Below, piece after piece: positions 6,822 through 13,411 of a DNA stretch of 18,225 nucleotides (position 1 is the first letter of the stretch; every line of letters begins with the position of its first letter). The stretch lies in contig JASGFI010000051.1 in assembly GCA_047605615.1 (NCBI GenBank), positions 1 through 18,225 of the forward strand, read 5' to 3'. This DNA comes from Taibaiella sp047605615 (GTDB lineage: Bacteria > Bacteroidota > Bacteroidia > Chitinophagales > Chitinophagaceae). Under the pieces are notes generated by a model that did not search any database, was not told the DNA's origin, and was given only the letters and a program-made list of their open reading frames with translations. The position numbers and the translations under genes are program-made.

Positions 6822-7062
6822 GGGTGCATTTAAAATTGTCGCCTTAAAGGGAATGACACGAGTTCCCTCGTTGCGTTCGGGATGACACCCGCCGCTTGTC
6901 ATGCCTATACTCCCCATTGACATGCTGACGAAGGAAGCATCTCCATTAGTTCCCCCTCTTTGAGTTCCCTCACTGCGTTCGGGATGACAGCGCATTCGGG
7001 ATGACAAGAGCTCCCTCGCTGCGATCGGGGCATACTATGCTACGACAATTTTAAATGCACCC
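6822..7062. mobile_element. 241-bp MITE-like element with HPERSEG repeats
   Basis: The ends are perfect inverted repeats of 20 bp: GGGTGCATTTAAAATTGTCG at 6822-6841 and its reverse complement at 7043-7062. They are flanked by an exact 8-bp direct repeat AAAACCGT (6814-6821 and 7063-7070), which is what a transposase-made target duplication leaves. The interior has no transposase; it holds three related motif copies of the widespread 'CHPERSEG' type. It therefore looks like a non-autonomous miniature element inserted between the ABC exporter and ftsK. An 8-bp duplication is known for IS1595, IS66 and ISL3 families; which supplied the transposase is unknown. Confidence 0.8.
6860..7030. repeat. 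internal HPERSEG-type repeats of the MITE
   Basis: Copy 1 at 6860-6887 and copy 2 at 6962-6989 are 28-bp direct repeats with only two mismatches (core GTTCCCTC..TGCGTTCGGG). Copy 3 at 7008-7030 (GAGCTCCCTCGCTGCGATCG...) is more divergent, and a piece of the motif, ATTCGGGATGACA, lies before it (from 6994). A related segment (ATGCTGACGAAGGAAGCATCT-like) occurs around 6920-6940. Translated, these give the well-known spurious 'CHPERSEG' peptides, so the reading frame here is not a gene. Confidence 0.7.
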
Positions 7063-7070
7063 AAAACCGT
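7063..7070. repeat. right target-site duplication of the MITE
   Basis: AAAACCGT immediately right of the inverted repeat; identical to 6814-6821. Confidence 0.75.
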
Positions 7071-7106
7071 TTCGATTATTGCAATATCTTTTTATGGGAA
7101 TTAAGG

Positions 7107-7114
7107 TATTTTTG
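7107..7114 (+). promoter_or_regulatory. -7 box for ftsK
   Basis: TATTTTTG matches TAnnTTTG, 57 bases before the ftsK ATG at 7172. No clear -33 box. The MITE ends 45 bases upstream, so the insertion may have replaced what lay before the promoter. Confidence 0.35.
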
Positions 7115-7171
7115 CCTTCGGCATGGCAGATGCCATCCGTTTAAAATTCATCAAGGCACTTTTACTATAAA

Positions 7172-9925
7172 ATGGCAGCAAGCAAGGCGAAGAAAACTAC
7201 TACCGGCAGCAATTCCAAGAAAGCAACCAACCCCAGTACGAACCCTCAGCGGGCAGACCTTCGCAGGCGCAACATACGCCTCGCGGCGGGGTTTGTATGC
7301 CTGTTGCTCGGCGCATTTTTTACGCTGTCCGTCATCAGCTACATATTTTCGTGGCAACAGGACCAAAACCACCTTTTGTCTTCCGAAGGCATCTTGAACT
7401 TCTTGATGCACGACAAATCGCCGGTGGAAAACTGGTGTGGCAGGCTGGGTGCGGCGGCGGCGCACTTGTTGGTGTACCGCGGCGTGGGTATTGCGGCTTT
7501 GTTGCTGACGGTATGGCTTAGTGCCTGGGGGGTCAATTTGGTGTATGGCCGCAAGGTAATACCCACCATGAAATGGGTAAGGTGGATGGCCCTGGGGTTT
7601 TTGTTCCTTTGCCCGCTATTGTCCTTTGCCTTTCCCGATAGTACTTTTCCCTTGGGCGGCGCGCTGGGCAATGGTTTGATAGAGTGGAGCAATGGCTTTT
7701 TGGGCAAGGCAGGCAGTTTGTTCATGCTCGTTACGGTGTTCTGCTTTTTTGCCTTCATCGTATTCCAGTGGGACGTTAAACCCTTGTTGAACCATGCGCG
7801 CAAGCTGGTGCCGGTGCGTAGGGAGGACGTGCAGGACGTGCCTCTTGGCGGCGAAGAAACGACACAACCCGATACCAATGAAAACGACACGTTCAAAGGC
7901 TTCGTGAACGAAACCCCCGAACAGAAATTGGCCGCCGCGCAACAAACGCAAACCGCCGAACCCGAATATCCCGAATTGACCATCAACAACCATATCGGCA
8001 ACCGTTTAAAAGAAGAACCGGAAGAGGACGACACGGATGCGGCAACCACGCAGGCTTTGCCCGCCAACGATATGCTGCAAATGCACATCGTAGAAAAAAA
8101 TGAGCCGCCCGCGGCAGCGCAGCACCGGCAAGCCTCCCATGCACCGCAGGAAATGGTAAGCGAAGTGATATTGAAAGGAGGCATTCACCTGGAACTGCCG
8201 CAAGAGGCCGCCTTCCTTGACAATAACGCTCCGGGCGACCCCGAAATGCTCGTCAACACGCCCGCCCCACACAACGATATGGATGAATACGACCCCTTGG
8301 ACGATTATGGCGAAGCTACCGGCGATGAAGAAGACCTTGATTTTGAAGTGATTTCGGTGGAAGAAAAATCGGCGGTGCCGGCCAACGGTGCCCACATAAC
8401 CATTGCCAGCGGCGAACCCTACGACCCAGAGCTTGACTTGCCCAATTACAAATTTCCCACCCTCGACCTCTTGGCCGCTATTGAACAAGGCGCCATTTCG
8501 CTGGATAGGGAAGAACTGGAGAAAAACAAGAACCAAATCATCAATACCTTGCGCAGTTTCGGCATAGAAATACAGCGCATATCGGCCACGGTAGGCCCCA
8601 CCGTTACCCTGTACGAAATAGTGCCCGCCGAAGGCGTGCGCATCTCCAAGATACGCAACCTGGAAGATGACATAGCCCTGAACCTTGCCGCATTGGGCAT
8701 ACGCATCATAGCACCCATACCGGGCAAGGGCACCATAGGCATAGAAGTGCCCAATACCAATAAGCAGATAGTGCCCATGCGCGCCTTGCTGGCCAGCGAG
8801 AAATTTGTAAACAACAAAATGAGCCTACCCATTGCTTTGGGCAAAAAAATAGACAACGAAAATTACATAGTCGATTTGGCCACCATGCCGCACTTGTTGA
8901 TGGCCGGGGCCACGGGCCAAGGTAAATCGGTAGGCATCAATGCCATACTCATTTCTTTATTGTACAAGAAGCACCCCTCGCAATTGAAGTTCGTAATGGT
9001 TGACCCCAAGAAGGTGGAACTTTCCGTTTACAGGCTTATCGAAAAGCACTATTTGGCCATGCTGCCCAACGAGGAAGAACCCATTATTACCGACACCAAG
9101 AAAGTGGTGAACACGGTCAACGCCTTGTGCATAGAAATGGACAACCGATACGAATTGCTGAAAGATGCCGGTGCCAGAAACATCAAAGAGTACAACGATA
9201 AATTTATACGCCGAAGGCTCAACCCCCAGCACGGCCACAAATACCTGCCCTTCATAGTGTTGGTGATAGACGAATTTGCCGATTTGATAATGACCGCGGG
9301 CAAGGAAGTGGAAATGCCCATAGCGCGCCTGGCCCAGTTGGCGCGGGCGGTGGGCATACACATCATCATTGCCACGCAACGGCCTTCGGTGAACGTAATT
9401 ACCGGTATCATCAAGGCCAACTTCCCGGCGCGTATTGCGTTTAAAGTATCGGCCAAGGTGGACAGCCGTACCATATTGGATGCGAGCGGTGCCGACCAGC
9501 TAATAGGTCGTGGAGACATGCTGGTGTCGCACGGCAGCGAATTATTGCGCTTGCAGTGCGCCTTCGTAGATACGCCGGAGGTAGAGCGGATAGTGGAGTT
9601 CATAGGCAATCAGAAAGGCTACGCCACCGCATTTGAACTGCCCGAGTATGAAGGCGCGGAAGACGAGCGAATGGAAAAGGAAGCCGTGGACTTGACCAAG
9701 CGCGACAAGATGTTTGACGAATGTGCCCGCCTGGTGGTCAATTCCCAAAGCGGTTCTACCTCTATGTTGCAACGCAAGTTCAACCTGGGCTACAACCGTG
9801 CCGGCCGCATCATGGACCAATTGGAAGCGGCGGGCATAGTGGGTGCGGCCAGCGGCAGCAAACCCCGAGATGTGTTGATAACCACCGAGTACGAGCTGGA
9901 AAAACATTTGGAAGAATTATTTTAG
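7172..9925 (+). CDS. ftsK: DNA translocase FtsK
   Basis: FtsK/SpoIIIE DNA pump, 917 residues, which anchors at the division septum and moves chromosome DNA for dimer resolution and segregation. The N-terminal membrane domain has four hydrophobic segments (about 36-58, 100-122, 135-154 and 181-198). A long linker (about 210-430) is acidic and Glu/Asp/Pro-rich. The motor follows, with Walker A GATGQGKS at 579-586 and Walker B FIVLVIDEF at 694-702. The C-terminal DNA-reading gamma winged helix is at about 845-905, with STSMLQRKFNLGYNRAGRIM. All domains are intact. The start is the ATG at 7172 after a -7 box. No partner is adjacent; it stands alone downstream of the MITE. The 7-bp stem at 9931-9968 may end it. 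Confidence 0.96.
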   Translation: MAASKAKKTTTGSNSKKATNPSTNPQRADLRRRNIRLAAGFVCLLLGAFFTLSVISYIFSWQQDQNHLLSSEGILNFLMHDKSPVENWCGRLGAAAAHLLVYRGVGIAALLLTVWLSAWGVNLVYGRKVIPTMKWVRWMALGFLFLCPLLSFAFPDSTFPLGGALGNGLIEWSNGFLGKAGSLFMLVTVFCFFAFIVFQWDVKPLLNHARKLVPVRREDVQDVPLGGEETTQPDTNENDTFKGFVNETPEQKLAAAQQTQTAEPEYPELTINNHIGNRLKEEPEEDDTDAATTQALPANDMLQMHIVEKNEPPAAAQHRQASHAPQEMVSEVILKGGIHLELPQEAAFLDNNAPGDPEMLVNTPAPHNDMDEYDPLDDYGEATGDEEDLDFEVISVEEKSAVPANGAHITIASGEPYDPELDLPNYKFPTLDLLAAIEQGAISLDREELEKNKNQIINTLRSFGIEIQRISATVGPTVTLYEIVPAEGVRISKIRNLEDDIALNLAALGIRIIAPIPGKGTIGIEVPNTNKQIVPMRALLASEKFVNNKMSLPIALGKKIDNENYIVDLATMPHLLMAGATGQGKSVGINAILISLLYKKHPSQLKFVMVDPKKVELSVYRLIEKHYLAMLPNEEEPIITDTKKVVNTVNALCIEMDNRYELLKDAGARNIKEYNDKFIRRRLNPQHGHKYLPFIVLVIDEFADLIMTAGKEVEMPIARLAQLARAVGIHIIIATQRPSVNVITGIIKANFPARIAFKVSAKVDSRTILDASGADQLIGRGDMLVSHGSELLRLQCAFVDTPEVERIVEFIGNQKGYATAFELPEYEGAEDERMEKEAVDLTKRDKMFDECARLVVNSQSGSTSMLQRKFNLGYNRAGRIMDQLEAAGIVGAASGSKPRDVLITTEYELEKHLEELF

Positions 9926-9930
9926 CAAGC

Positions 9931-9968
9931 CGGCCAATTTTTACGGTTTAATGCCGTCTTGTTGGCCG
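9931..9968 (+). terminator. possible hairpin after ftsK
   Basis: CGGCCAA (9931-9937) pairs with TTGGCCG (9962-9968), with an inner ACGG (9943-9946) / CCGT (9954-9957) pairing. No U-tract follows, so a Rho-independent terminator is doubtful. Confidence 0.3.
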
Positions 9969-10062
9969 ATACCGCACATCGCTTGATTAGGGAAGCATGA
10001 AATATAGTCCCGTTTTTTCCGTTACAGCTTTTTTGTCTCATTTTTGCAGGATGCAAACGTAT

Positions 10063-11526
10063 ATGTTGATTAAAAGGTTGTCGGTGGCGGGCTTGACGAT
10101 GGTGCTTATTTGGCTTGGCTCTTGCAGCAAAAACAGCTTATTGACCTCGGGTGGCGAAGTTTCCTTTTCGGTAGATACCTTGATGTTCGATACCGTGTTT
10201 ACGGCACAAGGCAGCGCCACGCGCAGCGTTAAAATCTTCAACAAACAAAACCAAAAAATAAAACTCAGCAGCATCGGGCTACGCAAGGGTGCCAATTCGG
10301 CTTATCGCCTAAACGTAAACGGCACCGCCGGCACCGAAATTGACGATGTGGAAATAGCCGCAAACGACAGCGTATGGGTATTTGCGGCAGTAACCATAGA
10401 CCCCACGGACGAGAACAACCCTTTTGTGGAAGACGACGATTTGGTAGCCACGCTCAATGGCCAAGAGTTCAGCCTCCCCTTCATTGCCTTTGGGCAAAAT
10501 GCGCACTACATCGTGGACAGCACGCTCAGCACCCAAACATGGCTCACCGACAAGCCTTATGTAATAGTGCGCAACGCCTTGGTGGACGAAGGCCAAACCT
10601 TGACCATACCTGCCGGCGTGCGCGTGTACGTGCACCAAGACTCCAGGTTGTATGTGCTGGGCACGTTGAAGATAGAGGGCACCAAGGAAGACTCGGTAAT
10701 ATTTCAGGGCGACAGGCTGGACCCGCTGGTATGGATAGGCGATTACATAGACATTCCGGGGCAATGGGGCGGCTTGTATTTTTTCCAACAAAGCCACGAC
10801 AACGAAATCAATTATGCCGTGTTCAAAAATGGCGGTGCCGCCACCGTGTTCCCCAACGAGGAGCAGGCCACCGTATTGGGCGCCACCATCCAGATAGACC
10901 CTGATACCATTTTGAACGGAACACCGAAACTGAAAATGACCAATTCGGTCATTTATAGCTCGCAAGGTTATGGCATATTGGGTTTCAATAGTTCTTTAAC
11001 TGCCGAAAACTGCCGCATCACCGAATGTGGCGGCGAAAATGTCATGTTTTTTGAAGGCGGCAATTACAAGCTGTACGACTGTACCATTGGCACCTATGGC
11101 GGCGAATATTTAAGCCATACCGAAAATTTAAGTCTGGCTATATTGAATTATTACCCCACCTCGCAAACCACGTACACCAGCAACGACCTCACCGCCGAAA
11201 TAACCAATTGCATCATTTACGGTTCGTTGGAAAACGAAGTGTACATCGACAAAAAAGAAGACAATTCGGCTACGGTAATCTTGAGTTATTGCTTGTTGAA
11301 ATCTACCGAAGGCATAGGCAGCTTCGTTACGCAACTGAACAATATTTTCAACCAAGACCCCCAATACGTAGATTACGGCAAGAACGACTATCATTTGCAA
11401 AGCACCTCGCCGGCAATTGGCATGGGCATTGCGGCGGGCACCTTGACTACCGATTTCGACGGCGTTAGCAGGCCTGCGTCACCGGCTACCGCCCCCGCCA
11501 TTGGTTGCTACGAGTACAAGCCTTAG
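10063..11526 (+). CDS. beta-helix lipoprotein with choice-of-anchor Q-like end
   Basis: A 487-residue lipoprotein if started at the ATG at 10063 (MLIKRLSVAGLTMVLIWLGSC): the lipobox LGSC puts the lipidated Cys at 21. The frame is open to 9997, but the start at 10063 gives the cleanest signal peptide. Beyond about residue 130 the sequence is a series of short strands with turns (for example LTIPAGVRVYV, LYVLGTLKIEGTKEDSVIFQ, AENCRITECGG), which suggests a right-handed parallel beta-helix. The tail, DFDGVSRPASPATAPAIGCYEYKP, resembles the choice-of-anchor Q pattern found at the ends of Bacteroidota beta-helix proteins. It probably sits on the outer membrane surface or in the periplasm. Substrate or binding function is unknown. 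No operon partner is evident; tlpA follows by 79 bp with its own -7 box. Confidence 0.8.
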   Translation: MLIKRLSVAGLTMVLIWLGSCSKNSLLTSGGEVSFSVDTLMFDTVFTAQGSATRSVKIFNKQNQKIKLSSIGLRKGANSAYRLNVNGTAGTEIDDVEIAANDSVWVFAAVTIDPTDENNPFVEDDDLVATLNGQEFSLPFIAFGQNAHYIVDSTLSTQTWLTDKPYVIVRNALVDEGQTLTIPAGVRVYVHQDSRLYVLGTLKIEGTKEDSVIFQGDRLDPLVWIGDYIDIPGQWGGLYFFQQSHDNEINYAVFKNGGAATVFPNEEQATVLGATIQIDPDTILNGTPKLKMTNSVIYSSQGYGILGFNSSLTAENCRITECGGENVMFFEGGNYKLYDCTIGTYGGEYLSHTENLSLAILNYYPTSQTTYTSNDLTAEITNCIIYGSLENEVYIDKKEDNSATVILSYCLLKSTEGIGSFVTQLNNIFNQDPQYVDYGKNDYHLQSTSPAIGMGIAAGTLTTDFDGVSRPASPATAPAIGCYEYKP

Positions 11527-11534
11527 ATTTAGAT

Positions 11535-11542
11535 TACCTTTG
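11535..11542 (+). promoter_or_regulatory. -7 box for tlpA-like gene
   Basis: TACCTTTG matches TAnnTTTG; it lies just past the stop codon of the beta-helix gene and 63 bases before the ATG at 11606. No -33 box seen. Confidence 0.4.
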
Positions 11543-11605
11543 CGGGGCGCATCGCCTCTTTTGAAAAAATTTCTTTTGATCACCGGCACTTATTTTAATT
11601 CGTAA

Positions 11606-12169
11606 ATGAAAAAAACAACCGCTACCATAATTTTATTTTTCGCCTGCCTTTTCTCTGCAAAGGCACAATACGAAAACGGCACCATTAAAGTAGGCGAACC
11701 CGCGCCGGAATTGAATTTCCAGTCGCCGGAGGGCAAAAATCTTTCCTTGCACGAATTGGCCAAGGGGCGTTACGTATTGGTAGATTTTTGGGCCAGTTGG
11801 TGCGGCCCCTGCCGCAGGGCCAACCCGGGGCTGGTGGCCATGTACCATAAATACCAAAATGCCGATTTTAAAGGTGCCGCGCGAAGCTTTCCCTTGCTGG
11901 GCAAAAGAAAAAGTTTTGCCATTTACAGCGTTTCGCTCGACAAAACAAAAGATGCCTGGACAGAAGCCATTGCCAAAGACAGCCTCAACTGGCCTTGGCA
12001 CGTAAGCGACCTGAAACATTGGCAAAGCGACGCGGCCAAGGCTTACGGCATCCAATATATACCGCAGGCGTTTTTGGTAGGCCCCGATGGCAAAGTATTG
12101 GGCAAATACATGCTGGCCGAAGAAGCCGAGGCCGATTTGAAGAAATATGTGCTCCACCCGGTCGAATAG
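11606..12169 (+). CDS. TlpA-like periplasmic thioredoxin
   Basis: A 187-residue secreted thioredoxin-fold protein. The signal peptide MKKTTATIILFFACLFSAKA is cleaved near Ala20. The redox motif WCGPC is at residues 65-69 and the cis-proline is Pro153 (QYIPQAF). It is expected to transfer electrons to or from periplasmic thiols. The stretch between the first helix and the next strand (about residues 86-104, FKGAARSFPLLGKRKSF) appears longer than in typical relatives; this may be a small in-frame insertion. Its start ATG follows a long A/T-rich leader. gmk follows 48 bp later in the same frame, with no terminator between them, so co-transcription is likely. Substrates cannot be told from the sequence. 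Confidence 0.88.
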   Translation: MKKTTATIILFFACLFSAKAQYENGTIKVGEPAPELNFQSPEGKNLSLHELAKGRYVLVDFWASWCGPCRRANPGLVAMYHKYQNADFKGAARSFPLLGKRKSFAIYSVSLDKTKDAWTEAIAKDSLNWPWHVSDLKHWQSDAAKAYGIQYIPQAFLVGPDGKVLGKYMLAEEAEADLKKYVLHPVE

Positions 12170-12217
12170 CCGTTTTGCACGTTCCCCATTTTCCGAAACC
12201 AACAATTCCAAGATTTT

Positions 12218-12781
12218 TTGGACAAAATAATTATCATCGCCGCACCCTCCGGCTCCGGCAAAACCACCATTGTGCGGCAATTGATGCAACGCATCGATTG
12301 CCTTGGCTTTTCCATATCTGCCTGTACGCGCCAGCCGCGGCCCGGCGAGGTGGACGGAAAGGATTACTATTTCCTGACGGAAGCAGATTTCAATAAAAAG
12401 ATAGCCCAGGACGCTTTCATAGAATGGGAAATGGTTTATGCCGGAAAATATTACGGCACCTTGAAAACGGAGATACAACGCCTCTGGGACGAAAACAAAG
12501 CCCCTTTGGTGGACATAGACGTGGTGGGCGCATTGAACATAAAACAACAATTTGCCCAAAAAGCATTGTCTGTTTTCATTAAAGCACCCTCTGAACAAGA
12601 GCTTCGCAGAAGGCTGGGACTAAGGGGCACCGAAACACCCGAAACCCTGCAAGAACGGCTCGACAAAGCTGCCTACGAACTTAGCTTCGCACCAAAATTT
12701 GACTGCATAGTAGTGAACGAAAACCTCGAAACCGCCATAAACGAAACCACCGGATTAATCCAAGATTTCTTAAACATTTAA
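12218..12781 (+). CDS. gmk: guanylate kinase, TTG start
   Basis: GMP kinase of 187 residues, an essential purine-salvage and nucleotide enzyme of the cytosol. The P-loop APSGSGKTT is at residues 9-17 and the GMP-binding block SACTRQPRPGEVDGKDYYF at 34-52 (Ser34, Arg38, Arg41, Gly43). RGTETPETLQERLDKAAYE follows in the CORE part. The start must be the TTG at 12218: the frame upstream to the tlpA stop (12167-12169) contains no ATG or GTG, and the family begins directly with a short strand before the P-loop. No strong Shine-Dalgarno is visible. It lies 48 bp after tlpA and 55 bp before the lipoprotein gene at 12837. Confidence 0.94.
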   Translation: MDKIIIIAAPSGSGKTTIVRQLMQRIDCLGFSISACTRQPRPGEVDGKDYYFLTEADFNKKIAQDAFIEWEMVYAGKYYGTLKTEIQRLWDENKAPLVDIDVVGALNIKQQFAQKALSVFIKAPSEQELRRRLGLRGTETPETLQERLDKAAYELSFAPKFDCIVVNENLETAINETTGLIQDFLNI

Positions 12782-12836
12782 CCATTTAATTAATGAAATA
12801 AGTGGCAACTTCGCACCTTATTTAAAACGACAATTT

Positions 12837-13220
12837 ATGAAGAAGTTATCCCTTGTTTTCGCTGCTGCCACTGCTTTGGCATTTGCATCTTGCGGCGGTG
12901 GCGAATCTGCCACTACCACCGAAACCACCGTGGTTGACGGTGATACCCTAACCACCACAACTACAGAAACCGTTACAGAGCAACCTACTGCCGGCCAGCA
13001 AGTAGATACCGCAATAAGCAATGTAAAAGCTGCCGGAGAGGAAGCCAAAGCCGACATAAAAGAAACTGCCAAAGACGTGAAAGAAGGCGTAAAGGAAACC
13101 GCCCACGATGTAAAGGAGGGTGCTAAAGATGTGGCCAAAGACGTAAAAGATGCCGCCAAGAAAGGTGCGGAAAAAGTAGGTGCCAAGGCAAAAGAGATAA
13201 AAAAAGCCGTGACGAAATAA
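12837..13220 (+). CDS. LEA/apolipoprotein-like lipoprotein, 127 aa
   Basis: A small lipoprotein: MKKLSLVFAAATALAFASC, with the lipidated Cys at 19. Residues about 24-50 are threonine-rich and probably a flexible linker. Residues about 58-127 form a long amphipathic helix built of approximate 7- to 11-residue units (AKDVKEGVKET, AHDVKEGAKDV, AKDVKDAAKKG), like LEA proteins or apolipoprotein-type stress proteins. The charge pattern alternates Lys and Asp/Glu, so it is likely disordered or membrane-coating, possibly protective during desiccation or stress. No catalytic site. Regulation is not visible apart from a weak -7-like box (CAACTTCG) upstream. A strong terminator follows. Confidence 0.75.
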   Translation: MKKLSLVFAAATALAFASCGGGESATTTETTVVDGDTLTTTTTETVTEQPTAGQQVDTAISNVKAAGEEAKADIKETAKDVKEGVKETAHDVKEGAKDVAKDVKDAAKKGAEKVGAKAKEIKKAVTK

Positions 13221-13265
13221 GTTGCTTTTCGCATATAGCCGTAGGCTATCTCACTACAAGGCAAC

Positions 13266-13303
13266 AAAAAAATCCCCAGCAAAAAATGTTGGGGATTTTT
13301 TTT
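13266..13303. terminator. bidirectional intrinsic terminator
   Basis: AAAAATCCCCA (13268-13278) pairs with TGGGGATTTTT (13290-13300), with one G-T pair and one C-G pair extending to a 7-nt loop. A run of As on the left and eight Ts on the right make it usable on both strands. It ends the lipoprotein gene at 12837-13220. Confidence 0.85.
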
Positions 13304-13349
13304 GCGCCAACAATGCTATTTCGTAGAGAAAAAAATCCGATTCCGGTTT

Positions 13350-13409
13350 TTTGTTTGTAACTTGAGCCTACCAATAAGCGCACCTTTTTGTAGGCATACA
13401 AACAAAGGT
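13350..13409 (+). promoter_or_regulatory. comEC leader with two exclusive hairpins near the RBS
   Basis: TTTGTTTGTA (13350-13359) pairs with TACAAACAAA (13397-13406), and inside it GCCTAC (13366-13371) pairs with GTAGGC (13390-13395). The 3' arm contains part of the likely Shine-Dalgarno AAAGG (13404-13408), just before the comEC GTG (13412). An alternative pairing ACCTTT (13382-13387) / AAAGGT (13404-13409) would also cover it. This suggests the start site may be controlled by RNA folding, but could also be a protein operator. Confidence 0.45.
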
Positions 13410-13411
13410 CA

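Noticed and set aside
6765..7007. 80-aa minus-strand ORF with CHPERSEG peptides
   Set aside because: It lies in the repeats of the MITE and crosses the left inverted repeat and target duplication; such peptides are translations of repeat DNA.
7339..8184. 281-aa minus-strand ORF inside ftsK
   Set aside because: Antisense shadow; Ser/Cys-rich composition without a recognisable motif.
9997..10062. Longer start of the beta-helix lipoprotein
   Set aside because: It would put about 22 extra residues before a good lipoprotein signal peptide.
11633..12598. 321-aa minus-strand ORF across tlpA and gmk
   Set aside because: It is antisense to two genes with clear catalytic motifs and has shadow-like composition.
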